Assembly: GCA_003241215.1 (NCBI GenBank)
Contig: QFOL01000220.1
Location: forward strand, 1 to 6,666
DNA: 6,666 nt
Reading direction: 5' to 3'
Source: Agrobacterium fabrum
GTDB lineage: Bacteria > Pseudomonadota > Alphaproteobacteria > Rhizobiales > Rhizobiaceae
Shown here: positions 1 to 6,100 of the stretch, piece by piece
Numbering within the stretch: position 1 is the stretch's first letter
Layout: each line of letters starts with the position of its first letter
Translations under genes and position numbers: made by a program
Notes under the pieces: model-generated
Told to the model about the DNA's origin: nothing
Seen by the model: only the letters and a program-made list of their open reading frames with translations
The model's database searches: none

Positions 1-103
1 ATCCATCGGTTGCTCGCTCGAATATATTTTGTTAATCTCAATCGAGGCAATTAGAATAAATTAATATACTGATATAAATAAGTTTTATTTGTAATATGAC
101 ATT

Positions 104-131
104 TTGAAACCGACCGGATAACGGGTTTTAT
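104..131 (+). promoter_or_regulatory. Weak sigma-70-like promoter candidate for the acyltransferase gene
   Basis: TTGAAA at 104-109 is a fair -35 box. It is followed after 16 bases by TTTTAT at 126-131, and alternative TATA-like hexamers begin a few bases later (TATATC at 129-134). Use of this promoter would give a leader of roughly 65-70 bases before the GTG at 206. The AT-richness of the region makes chance matches likely, so this is only a candidate. Confidence 0.3.
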
Positions 132-147
132 ATCTATATTAAGATAT
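130..147. repeat. Inverted repeat, possible operator
   Basis: ATATCT (130-135) and AGATAT (142-147) are perfect inverted arms separated by six bases. The repeat overlaps or directly follows the candidate -10 box, which is where a repressor would bind. AT-rich DNA produces such dyads by chance, so a regulatory role is only inferred. Confidence 0.25.
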
Positions 148-168
148 TCAAATATACGCTGCCTATGG

Positions 169-181
169 TTGATTTCATCAA
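169..181. repeat. Short perfect inverted repeat in the leader
   Basis: TTGAT (169-173) and ATCAA (177-181) flank three bases, ending 13 bases before the Shine-Dalgarno sequence at 195-198. It could be a small operator or a weak leader hairpin. The stem is only 5 bp and mostly A-T, so the effect on RNA structure would be small. Confidence 0.2.
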
Positions 182-194
182 TGCGTAAAAAGCT

Positions 195-198
195 GGAG
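195..198 (+). promoter_or_regulatory. Ribosome-binding site fixing the GTG start at 206
   Basis: GGAG lies seven bases upstream of GTG at 206. This near-ideal spacing favours the GTG over the in-frame ATG at 230, which has no comparable purine-rich sequence in front of it. Confidence 0.6.
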
Positions 199-205
199 AC
201 CGGCG

Positions 206-1369
206 GTGAACGTTCCGATACACACCAATATGGACGATGGCGATAGCGTTCAGTCGGCACAACGCCCGGTTCAGTGCAGTGTGTCCGGTGTCCGCCCCAT
301 GCGCAGGGATGATGTGCCGGCTGTCGAAGCCGTGCTCAACAGCGCATTCAAGAAGAACGGGCAAGAGCGGAACTTCAATTTCCGCGCCTATATCGAAAAG
401 CTCTTCTTCGGCAGTCCCGCCTTCAGTCCGGAGAATGGCAGCGTTGTCTACGACGCCGGCGAAAACAGGGTTACAAGCGTGATCCTCGCCGTGCCCATGC
501 GTTTCGTCGTGAACGGGAAAACCGTCACCGCAAGGCTGCTCTGCGCCTTCGCATCCGATGGCAAACAAGGGGCGCTCGGCGCAGCGCGCCTGTCCCGCGG
601 CATGCGGGCATCGAAACACGACATGCTGTTTTCGGATACGGCTTCACCCGTCAGCGCCGATCACTGGGTGGCGACGGGCGGCAACATGTTGCCGATTGAA
701 AGCCTGCAATGGCACAAGGCGCTCAAGCCCTTCTGCACCATCGCGCTGCGCATGCCGCGCCGTTCGAAACTGGCCAAAACCACGCTTGCCCTGACCACGC
801 TCGGTTTTGTGGATGGAATCCTGCGGCGGTGGAAAAAGGGACTGAGACCGCAGGAAACCGCCGGCGCCAGGGTAAGAACCGTGGACTACGAAACCTTCCG
901 TCGCAGGGCGCTCGCGATGATCGAGCGTTTTTCCATTCGCCCGGAATGGTCCTACGAGGAATTCCACTGGCTGATAGAAATGAGCAGGGCCAATGAAAGC
1001 CTCGGTGAGCTGAAAGGCGTGATGATCGAGAATGCCGAAGGCCATGCCATGGGCGCCGCGCTGTTTTTCGGCCAGCGGGGAAAAACGGCCTATGTGCTCA
1101 ATCTCGTCTGCGATGCCGGCCGCGAAAACGATGTGCTCAACACCCTGTTCCGCCATTTCGATGACGAGAACTATGCCCATGTCACCGGCATGGCGCAGCC
1201 GTTTCTCATCAATGCGCTTTACCGCCAGAACCATATGAGCTTCCGCCATGACGGCTATTTCTGCATGGCGACCCGGGATGACGCCCTGAGGGAAAAAGCG
1301 CTGGCCGGCGATATCTATATTGGCGGCCTGTGCTCTGAAAGCTGGAGCAAGCTCATCACCGACTATTGA
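206..1369 (+). CDS. GNAT-fold acyltransferase-like protein
   Basis: This 387-residue protein most resembles acyl-CoA N-acyltransferase (GNAT-fold) proteins, with two GNAT-like halves in tandem. The first opens near residue 30 with a typical pattern (RPMRRDDVPAVEAVLNSAF) and continues through beta strands around 78-115. The second spans about 220-355, with strands at 281-302 and a helix at 307-318. The acetyl-CoA loop is degenerate: around residues 118-127 (DGKQGALGAA) the classical Q/R-x-x-G-x-G/A is not clean. No signal peptide or membrane segment is seen, so it is probably cytosolic. Two-domain GNAT proteins can act on amino sugars, lipids or peptidoglycan precursors. Near four glycosyltransferases, a role in acylating a polysaccharide precursor is plausible but inferred. 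The start is GTG at 206, chosen for its GGAG; ATG at 230 is the alternative. It is a single gene convergent with the next one. Confidence 0.7.
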   Translation: MNVPIHTNMDDGDSVQSAQRPVQCSVSGVRPMRRDDVPAVEAVLNSAFKKNGQERNFNFRAYIEKLFFGSPAFSPENGSVVYDAGENRVTSVILAVPMRFVVNGKTVTARLLCAFASDGKQGALGAARLSRGMRASKHDMLFSDTASPVSADHWVATGGNMLPIESLQWHKALKPFCTIALRMPRRSKLAKTTLALTTLGFVDGILRRWKKGLRPQETAGARVRTVDYETFRRRALAMIERFSIRPEWSYEEFHWLIEMSRANESLGELKGVMIENAEGHAMGAALFFGQRGKTAYVLNLVCDAGRENDVLNTLFRHFDDENYAHVTGMAQPFLINALYRQNHMSFRHDGYFCMATRDDALREKALAGDIYIGGLCSESWSKLITDY

Positions 1370-1373
1370 GGCC

Positions 1374-1389
1374 CCCGCCCCCTGGCGGG
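1374..1389. terminator. GC-rich hairpin between convergent genes
   Basis: CCCGCC (1374-1379) and GGCGGG (1384-1389) form a perfect 6 bp stem around a four-base loop, directly after the stop codon at 1367-1369 and within the 41-base gap to the convergent gene ending at 1411. There is no T-run on either side, so a simple intrinsic terminator is not proven. It may act in both directions. Confidence 0.3.
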
Positions 1390-1410
1390 ACGGGGTAGCG
1401 GCAGGCGGCG

Positions 1411-2496
1411 TCAGGCCTTGCCGAACCGCCCGACATTGGCCGAAATCAGATGGCGCAGCGCTTTGGCGTAGCGTTTGGAGCGCGTCTTGGCCGCCAGCGC
1501 GCTCGTCCAGTCCACCATCGATCCGTTGATATCGAAATCGCCGAGCTGGCCCTCGGGAATATCGCCCTTTTCGATGCGTTCGACGATGGAGGCCAGCGCC
1601 GCGTAGAATTCCGGCGAGCGATAGGGCGGATGCAGCGAATACATGCCCTTGCCCGTGCCGAGGAAATCGAGGCGGTAAACGCCGCTGCGCATCATGTTTG
1701 TGCTCAGCACTTCTTCGGCGGGCATCGAGACGGGCTGCTGGTTATAGGCATAGGAGCGGATGCGCCGTTTGACATCGGGCCTGAGCAGTTCCAGCGAGCC
1801 GATCCGCTTGGCAAAACGCTCCATGTCGATCATGAAAAGCCGGGTGGAAACGGTGGCGAAACGCCAGGTGGGAATGCGCGACGGCAGCTTGCGCGGCGCA
1901 GGGATGTCCTTCACCCCGGGCATGCCGACATGGCGGGAAATATCGAGGTCGCCACGCACCGTCGGCGGCCCGGAAAAGGGCGTGATGCATAGCGCATCCG
2001 GATTGGCCTTCTGCAGCGCGATGGCCTCGTCGAACCAGCTCTGGCTGCCGCCGCCGAACATCATGTCGCTGTCCATATGCAGCACATAACGGGCATTGGC
2101 GCGTTTGATGCCGTGGAAATAGACATGGAAAGGCCCGCCATCGAAAGCCTTGGCGGGATAGGGGATCGGCGAGCGCGAAAAGAAGGTTTCCGTCACCGCG
2201 CCGCGCGCCGCATCGCTGTAATCGACGATGTCCACATGCAGATGCGGATAATTGGTCTGCATTTCCTCCAGCATGGCGAAGAGACGCTGGCGCGCCGCAT
2301 CGAAACCATTGCCCTTGTAGCGGCCGGCCCCCACCTGGCCGGTATCGACCGTCAGGAGAATGCGGTCCACCTGCCCGCCCCAGACCCGGAGCTGATGCGG
2401 CAGCGTCAGGGCCGCATGCGGGGCATCGAAGGGATGGAGATTGATCTGCAGCGCCTTTTGCACGGGAGGAAGCGGCATTTCAGCATTCATAGTCAT
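1411..2496 (-). CDS. Glycosyltransferase-like protein of unassigned family (DxD motif)
   Basis: A 361-residue protein with no signal peptide or obvious membrane segment, probably cytosolic or loosely bound to the inner membrane. A hydrophobic strand leads into HMDSDMMFGGG at about 140-150, which fits the DxD metal- and nucleotide-sugar-binding motif of GT-A fold glycosyltransferases (Asp142 and Asp144). An earlier strand, RILLTVDTG at 45-53, and an Asp-rich strand, VDIVDYSD at 88-95, fit a Rossmann-like half. EE at 261-262 could include the catalytic base. The N-terminus lacks the canonical GT2 opening (xxIPxxN) seen in the two GT2 genes to the right, so I do not assign a CAZy family. Its ATG sits in an ATGA overlap with the stop of the GH10 gene, which implies translational coupling; the separate Shine-Dalgarno is weak. 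ATG at 2490 is an alternative start. Sugar donor and acceptor are unknown. Confidence 0.7.
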   Translation of the reverse strand: MTMNAEMPLPPVQKALQINLHPFDAPHAALTLPHQLRVWGGQVDRILLTVDTGQVGAGRYKGNGFDAARQRLFAMLEEMQTNYPHLHVDIVDYSDAARGAVTETFFSRSPIPYPAKAFDGGPFHVYFHGIKRANARYVLHMDSDMMFGGGSQSWFDEAIALQKANPDALCITPFSGPPTVRGDLDISRHVGMPGVKDIPAPRKLPSRIPTWRFATVSTRLFMIDMERFAKRIGSLELLRPDVKRRIRSYAYNQQPVSMPAEEVLSTNMMRSGVYRLDFLGTGKGMYSLHPPYRSPEFYAALASIVERIEKGDIPEGQLGDFDINGSMVDWTSALAAKTRSKRYAKALRHLISANVGRFGKA

Positions 2497-3563
2497 GCAC
2501 CACGGTTGCGGAATTCATTGATGACGGCCATCATCGGTTTTTCGTTGAAACTCCAGTCGAGCGGCAACGGCCGGTTGGCGGTGCCGTCACGGCGCGGATA
2601 GGCCCAGCGGATCCAGCTATATTGATCCGAAATACCCCATGTGGTGATGGAGGAAAGCGGGCCGCCCGCCGTGGCCGCCTGAAGAAACTCGCGGACCTGG
2701 CCGTTGATCAGCGCGTCACGCTCGGCTTCCGGCGCGGGCAGCGTCTGGTCCGTCACGTCAAGTTCCGTCACCAGAACGGCAAGGCCGTAACTGCGCATTT
2801 CCGTCGTGAAGGCGGCAAGCTCGTCCTTGGCGATCGGCCAGCCGCCACGCAAATGCCCCTGCAGGCCGACGGCATTGATCGGCGCGCCCTTCTCGAGCAG
2901 TTCCAGGATGAGATTGCGGAAGGCCGCGCGCTTGGCCGGCGATTTCTCGGCGGCAAATTCCACATCATATTCGTTGAGCACCAGCTGCGCCTTCGGATCG
3001 ACGGCATGGGCGATCTCGAAGGCCTTCTTGATGGCGTCAGGCCCGGCGCCATAATACCAGGCGTCACGCCGCGCGCGCACATTGGCCGGAACGTCGGGGA
3101 TCGGCTCATTGACCACGTCCCAGCTATGGATCACGTCCTTATAGCGCTCCATCACCGTGACGATATGGGTCTCCATCAGCTTCTCGACCTTCGCGCCGCC
3201 GCCGATGCTCGCAAGCCACGGCGCGTTGGAGGCATACCAGATCAGCGGATGGCCATGCATGGAAAGCTTGTGCTGGCGCGCGAAATTGGCGATTGCATCC
3301 GCGGCGGCGAAATCGAACACGTCGGCCGAAGGCCGCATCACCTCCCATTTCATCTCAGTGACAGGGGTGATGCGCGAGCAATATTTCACCACCGCTTCGC
3401 CGATGCGGCTGTCGGCATTGAGATCCGGCAGATAGACGGCCGCGCCAAAAGGAGCGGTTTTGATTGCCGCTTTCTTCTGCGCGGCAAAGGCCGGGCCAGC
3501 CATGGCATGCAACAGGCCGGCGCTTGCCGCACCGCCCATAAAATTCCGCCGCCCGATCCGCAT
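2493..3563 (-). CDS. Tat-exported family 10 glycoside hydrolase (endo-1,4-beta-xylanase-like)
   Basis: With the start at 3563 the protein has 356 residues, a normal size for a single-domain GH10 enzyme. Residues 1-27 look like a twin-arginine signal: GRRNFMGG with Arg5-Arg6, a hydrophobic Ala/Gly stretch, and a likely cut after AFA at 27. GH10 hallmarks follow in order: HGHPLIW at 103-109, WDVVNEPIP with the acid/base Glu153, GLQGH at 233-237, VTELDVTD with the nucleophile Glu268, and TWGISDQYSW starting at 308. Both catalytic glutamates are present, so it should be active. GH10 enzymes hydrolyse beta-1,4-xylan and related glycans by a retaining mechanism. Beside glycosyltransferases, its target may be the locally made polysaccharide rather than plant xylan (inference). 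No carbohydrate-binding module is seen. The longer reading from ATG at 3596 is rejected because GGAGG precedes the ATG at 3563. It is the first gene of a leftward pair. Confidence 0.9.
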   Translation of the reverse strand: MRIGRRNFMGGAASAGLLHAMAGPAFAAQKKAAIKTAPFGAAVYLPDLNADSRIGEAVVKYCSRITPVTEMKWEVMRPSADVFDFAAADAIANFARQHKLSMHGHPLIWYASNAPWLASIGGGAKVEKLMETHIVTVMERYKDVIHSWDVVNEPIPDVPANVRARRDAWYYGAGPDAIKKAFEIAHAVDPKAQLVLNEYDVEFAAEKSPAKRAAFRNLILELLEKGAPINAVGLQGHLRGGWPIAKDELAAFTTEMRSYGLAVLVTELDVTDQTLPAPEAERDALINGQVREFLQAATAGGPLSSITTWGISDQYSWIRWAYPRRDGTANRPLPLDWSFNEKPMMAVINEFRNRGA

Positions 3564-3570
3564 CAACCCG

Positions 3571-3575
3571 CCTCC
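3571..3575 (-). promoter_or_regulatory. Ribosome-binding site fixing the GH10 start at 3563
   Basis: On the minus strand GGAGG lies seven bases upstream of ATG at 3563. That start places the twin arginines five to six residues from the N-terminus, as is usual for Tat signals. The upstream ATG at 3596 would add 11 residues (MPMRRGCGGGL) and has only a poor, too-close AAGG. Confidence 0.7.
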
Positions 3576-3761
3576 GCAACCCCGGCGCATCGGCATCCTT
3601 AAGGACGCACCCCCGCGCTAATTCTCAAAACATAACATTTCAATCATGCCAAAAGGATATTAAAGATTTGCAAGGTTAACCGACGCTATACCACGTCATA
3701 ATTGGTGAGACCCGCTTAATGCGGTAGTAACTTGGCTGTGAGAATTCTTGGGCCACCACTC
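3576..3761. promoter_or_regulatory. Divergent intergenic region between GH10 and the GT2 pair
   Basis: This gap must hold promoters for both the leftward GH10 pair and the rightward GT2 pair. The middle (about 3621-3675) is AT-rich. TTGCAA at 3668-3673 is its own reverse complement and could be a -35 box in either direction, but no matching -10 lies at 16-18 bases on either side. CATAAT at 3697-3702 is a fair rightward -10 without a good -35. A small inverted repeat, CCGC-TTAAT-GCGG, lies at 3712-3724. No RNA gene or additional ORF is supported here. Confidence 0.4.
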
Positions 3762-4688
3762 ATGGAGTTGAAAAGCTTGGTTTCCGTTTCGATTGTCATT
3801 CCCGTTCGCAATGGCGAACGTTACATCGTGGAAGCGATCGAAAGCGTCTTGCTGCAGGGCGAGACCATCCGCGAGGTGCTTGTCGTCGATGACGGCTCCA
3901 CCGACGCCACCGCGCAAAGGGTGGAAGGCTTTTCCGATCCGCGCGTCAAGCTCTTGGCCCGGCCGCAGGGCAGGCAGGGCGTTTCCGCGGTACGCAATTT
4001 CGGCCTGTCCCAGGCGCGCGGTGAATGGACGATGTTTCTCGATGCCGACGACCGCCTGAAACCCGGCGCCATCGCAGCCCTTTGCGCCGGCATTTCCGGG
4101 CCGGATGTCGTCGCCGTCTATGGCGATTACGAGCGCATCGACGAGAACGGCGTGAAAATCGGCCGGCGCAACCTCATCCGCCGCCGGGAAAAGCCTGACG
4201 GTTTCATTCTTCAGCCGCTGCTCGGCGGCAATTTCATCGTCAATGGCGGCATCATGCTGGTCAAAACCCGCATCTTTCAGGAGTTCGGCGGTTTCGACGA
4301 AACATTGCGTTATGCGGAAGACTGGTATGGCTGGTGCAGGCTCGCCGCCGCCGGTCGTTTCGTTTATCTGCCCGGCTGCCATGTGCTGGACTACCGGGTG
4401 CACAGGACGAGCGTGATGATGAACCGGCTTTTGACCTTCCGGGATTGCGAACCGGCCATCGAGGCGGTTTTTTCAGATCCCGCCATCGTCGCCGCCATTT
4501 CCCCGCAGGAGCTGCGGCGGCTTCGCCGCCGATCCGAAAACCACATGAATGCCTATACCGTGGCGCAGGCCTTCCGCGCCCGCCGTTACCGCGAGGCGTT
4601 TTCGGCGCTGGCCGATACCTTCCTCAACCGCCCGCGCCAAAGCCTCAGGGCCGTCGTTTTTTCCGCCGCAGCGCTTGCCGGAATTTAG
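3762..4688 (+). CDS. Family 2 glycosyltransferase
   Basis: With ATG at 3762 this is a 308-residue GT-A fold inverting glycosyltransferase of family GT2. The signature elements are clear: VSIVIPVRNG near the N-terminus, VVDDGSTD at 41-48 for nucleotide binding, FLDADD with the DxD-type metal motif at 94-96, and YAEDWYGWCRLA with the likely catalytic base at Glu186-Asp187. No long membrane segments are present, so it should work at the cytoplasmic face of the inner membrane on a lipid-linked oligosaccharide, using an unidentified nucleotide sugar. The start is uncertain. ATG at 3762 has no clear Shine-Dalgarno. TTG at 3777 has GGAG nine bases upstream and would begin right before the first beta strand. 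TTG at 3732 gives the longest reading, without a ribosome-binding site. It is the first gene of a rightward pair with the GT2 gene at 4697. Confidence 0.9.
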   Translation: MELKSLVSVSIVIPVRNGERYIVEAIESVLLQGETIREVLVVDDGSTDATAQRVEGFSDPRVKLLARPQGRQGVSAVRNFGLSQARGEWTMFLDADDRLKPGAIAALCAGISGPDVVAVYGDYERIDENGVKIGRRNLIRRREKPDGFILQPLLGGNFIVNGGIMLVKTRIFQEFGGFDETLRYAEDWYGWCRLAAAGRFVYLPGCHVLDYRVHRTSVMMNRLLTFRDCEPAIEAVFSDPAIVAAISPQELRRLRRRSENHMNAYTVAQAFRARRYREAFSALADTFLNRPRQSLRAVVFSAAALAGI

Positions 4689-4691
4689 GAG
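4687..4691 (+). promoter_or_regulatory. Ribosome-binding site overlapping the upstream stop codon
   Basis: AGGAG shares its first two bases with the TAG stop (4686-4688) of the preceding GT2 gene and lies five bases before ATG at 4697. This sets the start of the second GT2 gene and indicates that both genes are read from one transcript with coupled translation. Confidence 0.7.
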
Positions 4692-4696
4692 TTTCC

Positions 4697-5641
4697 ATGT
4701 CCGAGACCATGCCGGAAGCGGTGGTGTGCATTCCGAGTTTCCGCCGGCCGGAAGGCCTGAAAAAGACGCTCGCATCGCTCGCAGCCCAGAAGGTCGATTT
4801 TCCCTTCGCCGTTGTCGTGGTCGACAATGACGGCGCGGGCCAGGCGGGCCTTGCGGTCGCGCGCGCCTTTTTCGCCGAAAGCGACGTGGCCGGAGAGGCA
4901 TTGGTCGAACCGACGCAGGGCAATTGTTACGCCATCAACACCGCCTTCCGCACCGCCCGGCAGAACTATCCTTCCGCCCGGTGGTTCCTGATGATCGATG
5001 ACGACGAAGCCGCCTCCCCCGTCTGGCTTGCCGAAATGGTCGCGGCGGCAAAATCCTTCGGCGTCGATATTGTCGGCGGACCGGTCAACCGCGAATTCGA
5101 CGCACCGGCTTCGAAGGCGGTCCTGTCGCATCCGCTGTTCGGCTCCATCGAAGCACCGACCGGCCCCGTCGAGCAAATCCATGGATCGGGCAATTGCCTG
5201 ATATCGCGCCGGGTGTTCGAAACCCTGCCGAAACCGGAATTCGACGTGCAGTTCAATTTCCTCGGCGGCGGCGACATGGATTTCTTCACCCGCTGCCGCA
5301 AGGCCGGTTTTAAATTCGCCTGGAATGCGCAAGCCGTCATCATCGAATATGTGCCGGAAAGCCGCATGGCGCCGCGCTGGATCATGGAGCGCTCGCTCCG
5401 CACCGGCATCATCAATTACAGCATCGACCGCGCCCGCCGGCCCGGCCTGAAGGGCGGGCTGACGCTGGCCGCCAAAAACGCCGTCAGCCTGTGCCTGTCC
5501 CTCATTCGCGCCGTTTCCGCCGGGTTAAAAACCGGCGCATGGCTGCCCGCCACCCATCCGCCGCTGATGTCCATCGGCCGGGTCATGGCGAGCCTCGGCA
5601 TCACGCTCACGCCTTACAAGGCGCCGGCGAAGAAGAGCTGA
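4697..5641 (+). CDS. Family 2 glycosyltransferase (second of the pair)
   Basis: A 314-residue GT2-type glycosyltransferase distinct in sequence from its upstream neighbour. It opens with AVVCIPSFRRPEGLKKTL at 8-25, the usual first strand and helix. VVVDNDG at 40-46 follows, then QGNCYAINTAF at 74-84, LMIDDDE at 98-104 with the metal-binding acidic triad, and GGGDMDFFTRCRKAG at 190-204, where the acidic residues fit the catalytic base position. A weakly hydrophobic stretch at about 255-277 may help membrane association. It probably adds one sugar to a lipid-linked polysaccharide intermediate; donor and acceptor are not predictable from the sequence alone. ATG at 4697 is supported by AGGAG five bases upstream and a gap of only eight bases from the preceding gene. 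The same frame stays open upstream to 4334, but that part overlaps the preceding gene and is not coding. It converges on the small gene ending at 5666. Confidence 0.9.
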   Translation: MSETMPEAVVCIPSFRRPEGLKKTLASLAAQKVDFPFAVVVVDNDGAGQAGLAVARAFFAESDVAGEALVEPTQGNCYAINTAFRTARQNYPSARWFLMIDDDEAASPVWLAEMVAAAKSFGVDIVGGPVNREFDAPASKAVLSHPLFGSIEAPTGPVEQIHGSGNCLISRRVFETLPKPEFDVQFNFLGGGDMDFFTRCRKAGFKFAWNAQAVIIEYVPESRMAPRWIMERSLRTGIINYSIDRARRPGLKGGLTLAAKNAVSLCLSLIRAVSAGLKTGAWLPATHPPLMSIGRVMASLGITLTPYKAPAKKS

Positions 5642-5665
5642 ACTGCAATCGTTCCCGCCACCGGG

Positions 5666-5914
5666 TTAGCTGAGGGTTTTTTCCCTGCCAAGCGGCAGCA
5701 TGGTCGTGCACCGTTTCGGCAAGCCCAGCAACGAAAAGGCCGTCGCGAGAACGAGAAGCGGCACGAGCACCGGCCAGAAGAAACAAAGGACGATACCGGT
5801 CACCCGATAAAAATCCCAGCTTTTGTCGCGGCGTGCACCTTCGATATAGGTCATGGCAAGAGAGGTGGCGGTGCCAATTCCATATATGAAAAGAGAAATG
5901 GACGTAATCACCAT
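5666..5914 (-). CDS. Small protein with two membrane segments, function unknown
   Basis: An 82-residue protein I do not recognise. Residues 2-24 and 38-64 are strongly hydrophobic and should form two transmembrane helices joined by a short charged loop (EGARRDKSWDFYR) containing two arginines and a lysine. By the positive-inside rule this loop probably faces the cytoplasm, with both ends outside. The 18-residue tail is polar and basic. No catalytic motif is seen. The reading is supported by a plausible promoter at 5964-5991 and by a strongly membrane-like composition that a chance frame would be unlikely to give. ATG at 5914 is preferred, with a G-rich run upstream as a weak ribosome-binding site; TTG at 5926 would add four residues. 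It is transcribed alone, converging on the GT2 gene with only 24 bases between stops. A link to the polysaccharide genes is by location only. Confidence 0.6.
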   Translation of the reverse strand: MVITSISLFIYGIGTATSLAMTYIEGARRDKSWDFYRVTGIVLCFFWPVLVPLLVLATAFSLLGLPKRCTTMLPLGREKTLS

Positions 5915-5963
5915 GGGTGCCCCCAAAATATCTCTGATTCGAATAAATTTCTAATATCGGGAC

Positions 5964-5991
5964 AGTGTAGCGCGGTCCTTCGCAGTTGCAA
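5964..5991 (-). promoter_or_regulatory. Sigma-70-like promoter for the small membrane protein
   Basis: Reading the minus strand, TTGCAA (5986-5991) is followed after 16 bases by TACACT (5964-5969), each four of six matches to consensus. Transcription would begin near 5957, giving a leader of about 43 bases before ATG at 5914. The -35 box lies inside an 8-base palindrome, GTTGCAAC (5985-5992). The region is AT-rich downstream of the -10 box. Confidence 0.45.
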
Positions 5992-6067
5992 CGAATTTCA
6001 GCGGTCAAGCCCGCCGCTTCAACATCTTAGGGAAGTCTGATGCATCTGGCGCTATGCGACCGGCCCG

Positions 6068-6100
6068 CCGCATAAAAGAGAATTGGCGGCTTTAGCCGCC
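6068..6100 (-). terminator. Intrinsic-terminator-like hairpin after the WecG-family gene
   Basis: On the minus strand GGCGGC (6100-6095) pairs perfectly with GCCGCC (6090-6085) around a four-base loop, TAAA, and is followed by a T-rich tail, AATTCTCTTTTAT. The TAA stop codon of the gene (6094-6092) lies inside the loop. The stem is short but fully G-C, and the T-run is interrupted, so termination is likely but perhaps not complete. Confidence 0.5.

Larger units (their letters stand above)
1..205. promoter_or_regulatory. AT-rich upstream region of the acyltransferase gene
   Basis: No convincing gene is seen here. The stretch is markedly AT-rich compared with the GC-rich coding DNA that follows, as expected for a promoter and regulatory region. 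It holds several short dyads, listed separately, and several TATA-like hexamers, for example TATAAA at 73-78 and TATACT at 65-70, none of which has a good -35 partner. It may also carry control signals for a leftward gene outside the window, which cannot be judged from here. Confidence 0.5.

Noticed and set aside
51..260. Minus-strand open frame across the AT-rich leader
   Set aside because: It starts inside the acyltransferase gene and runs through AT-rich promoter DNA, with no domain and no ribosome-binding site evidence.
3564..3596. N-terminal extension of the GH10 protein from ATG 3596
   Set aside because: The ATG at 3563 has GGAGG at seven bases and gives a normal Tat signal, while 3596 has no useful ribosome-binding site.
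2622..3602. Long open frame on the plus strand, antisense to the GH10 gene
   Set aside because: It mirrors the GH10 gene with its strong catalytic motifs. The translation is rich in Arg, His and Gly with no recognisable domain, which is typical of antisense frames in GC-rich DNA.
3630..3660. Possible sigma-54 promoter for the GH10 gene (TTGGCATG on the minus strand)
   Set aside because: The -24-like TGGCAT is present, but the required GC of the -12 element is missing at the correct spacing.
4334..4696. Upstream extension of the second GT2 reading frame
   Set aside because: It overlaps the well-supported first GT2 gene in another frame, and its translation is Arg/Pro-rich without motifs. ATG 4697 has a proper AGGAG.
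5654..5686. Hairpins CCCG-CCAC-CGGG and AGGG-T6-CCCT near the convergent stops
   Set aside because: Both stems are only 4 bp. The second lies within the coding end of the small gene, and its T-run is in the loop rather than after a stem.
5607..6008. Minus-strand open frame of 133 codons overlapping the small membrane protein
   Set aside because: It overlaps the 3' end of the GT2 gene, has no membrane or domain pattern, and its start lies upstream of the candidate promoter used by the other frame.
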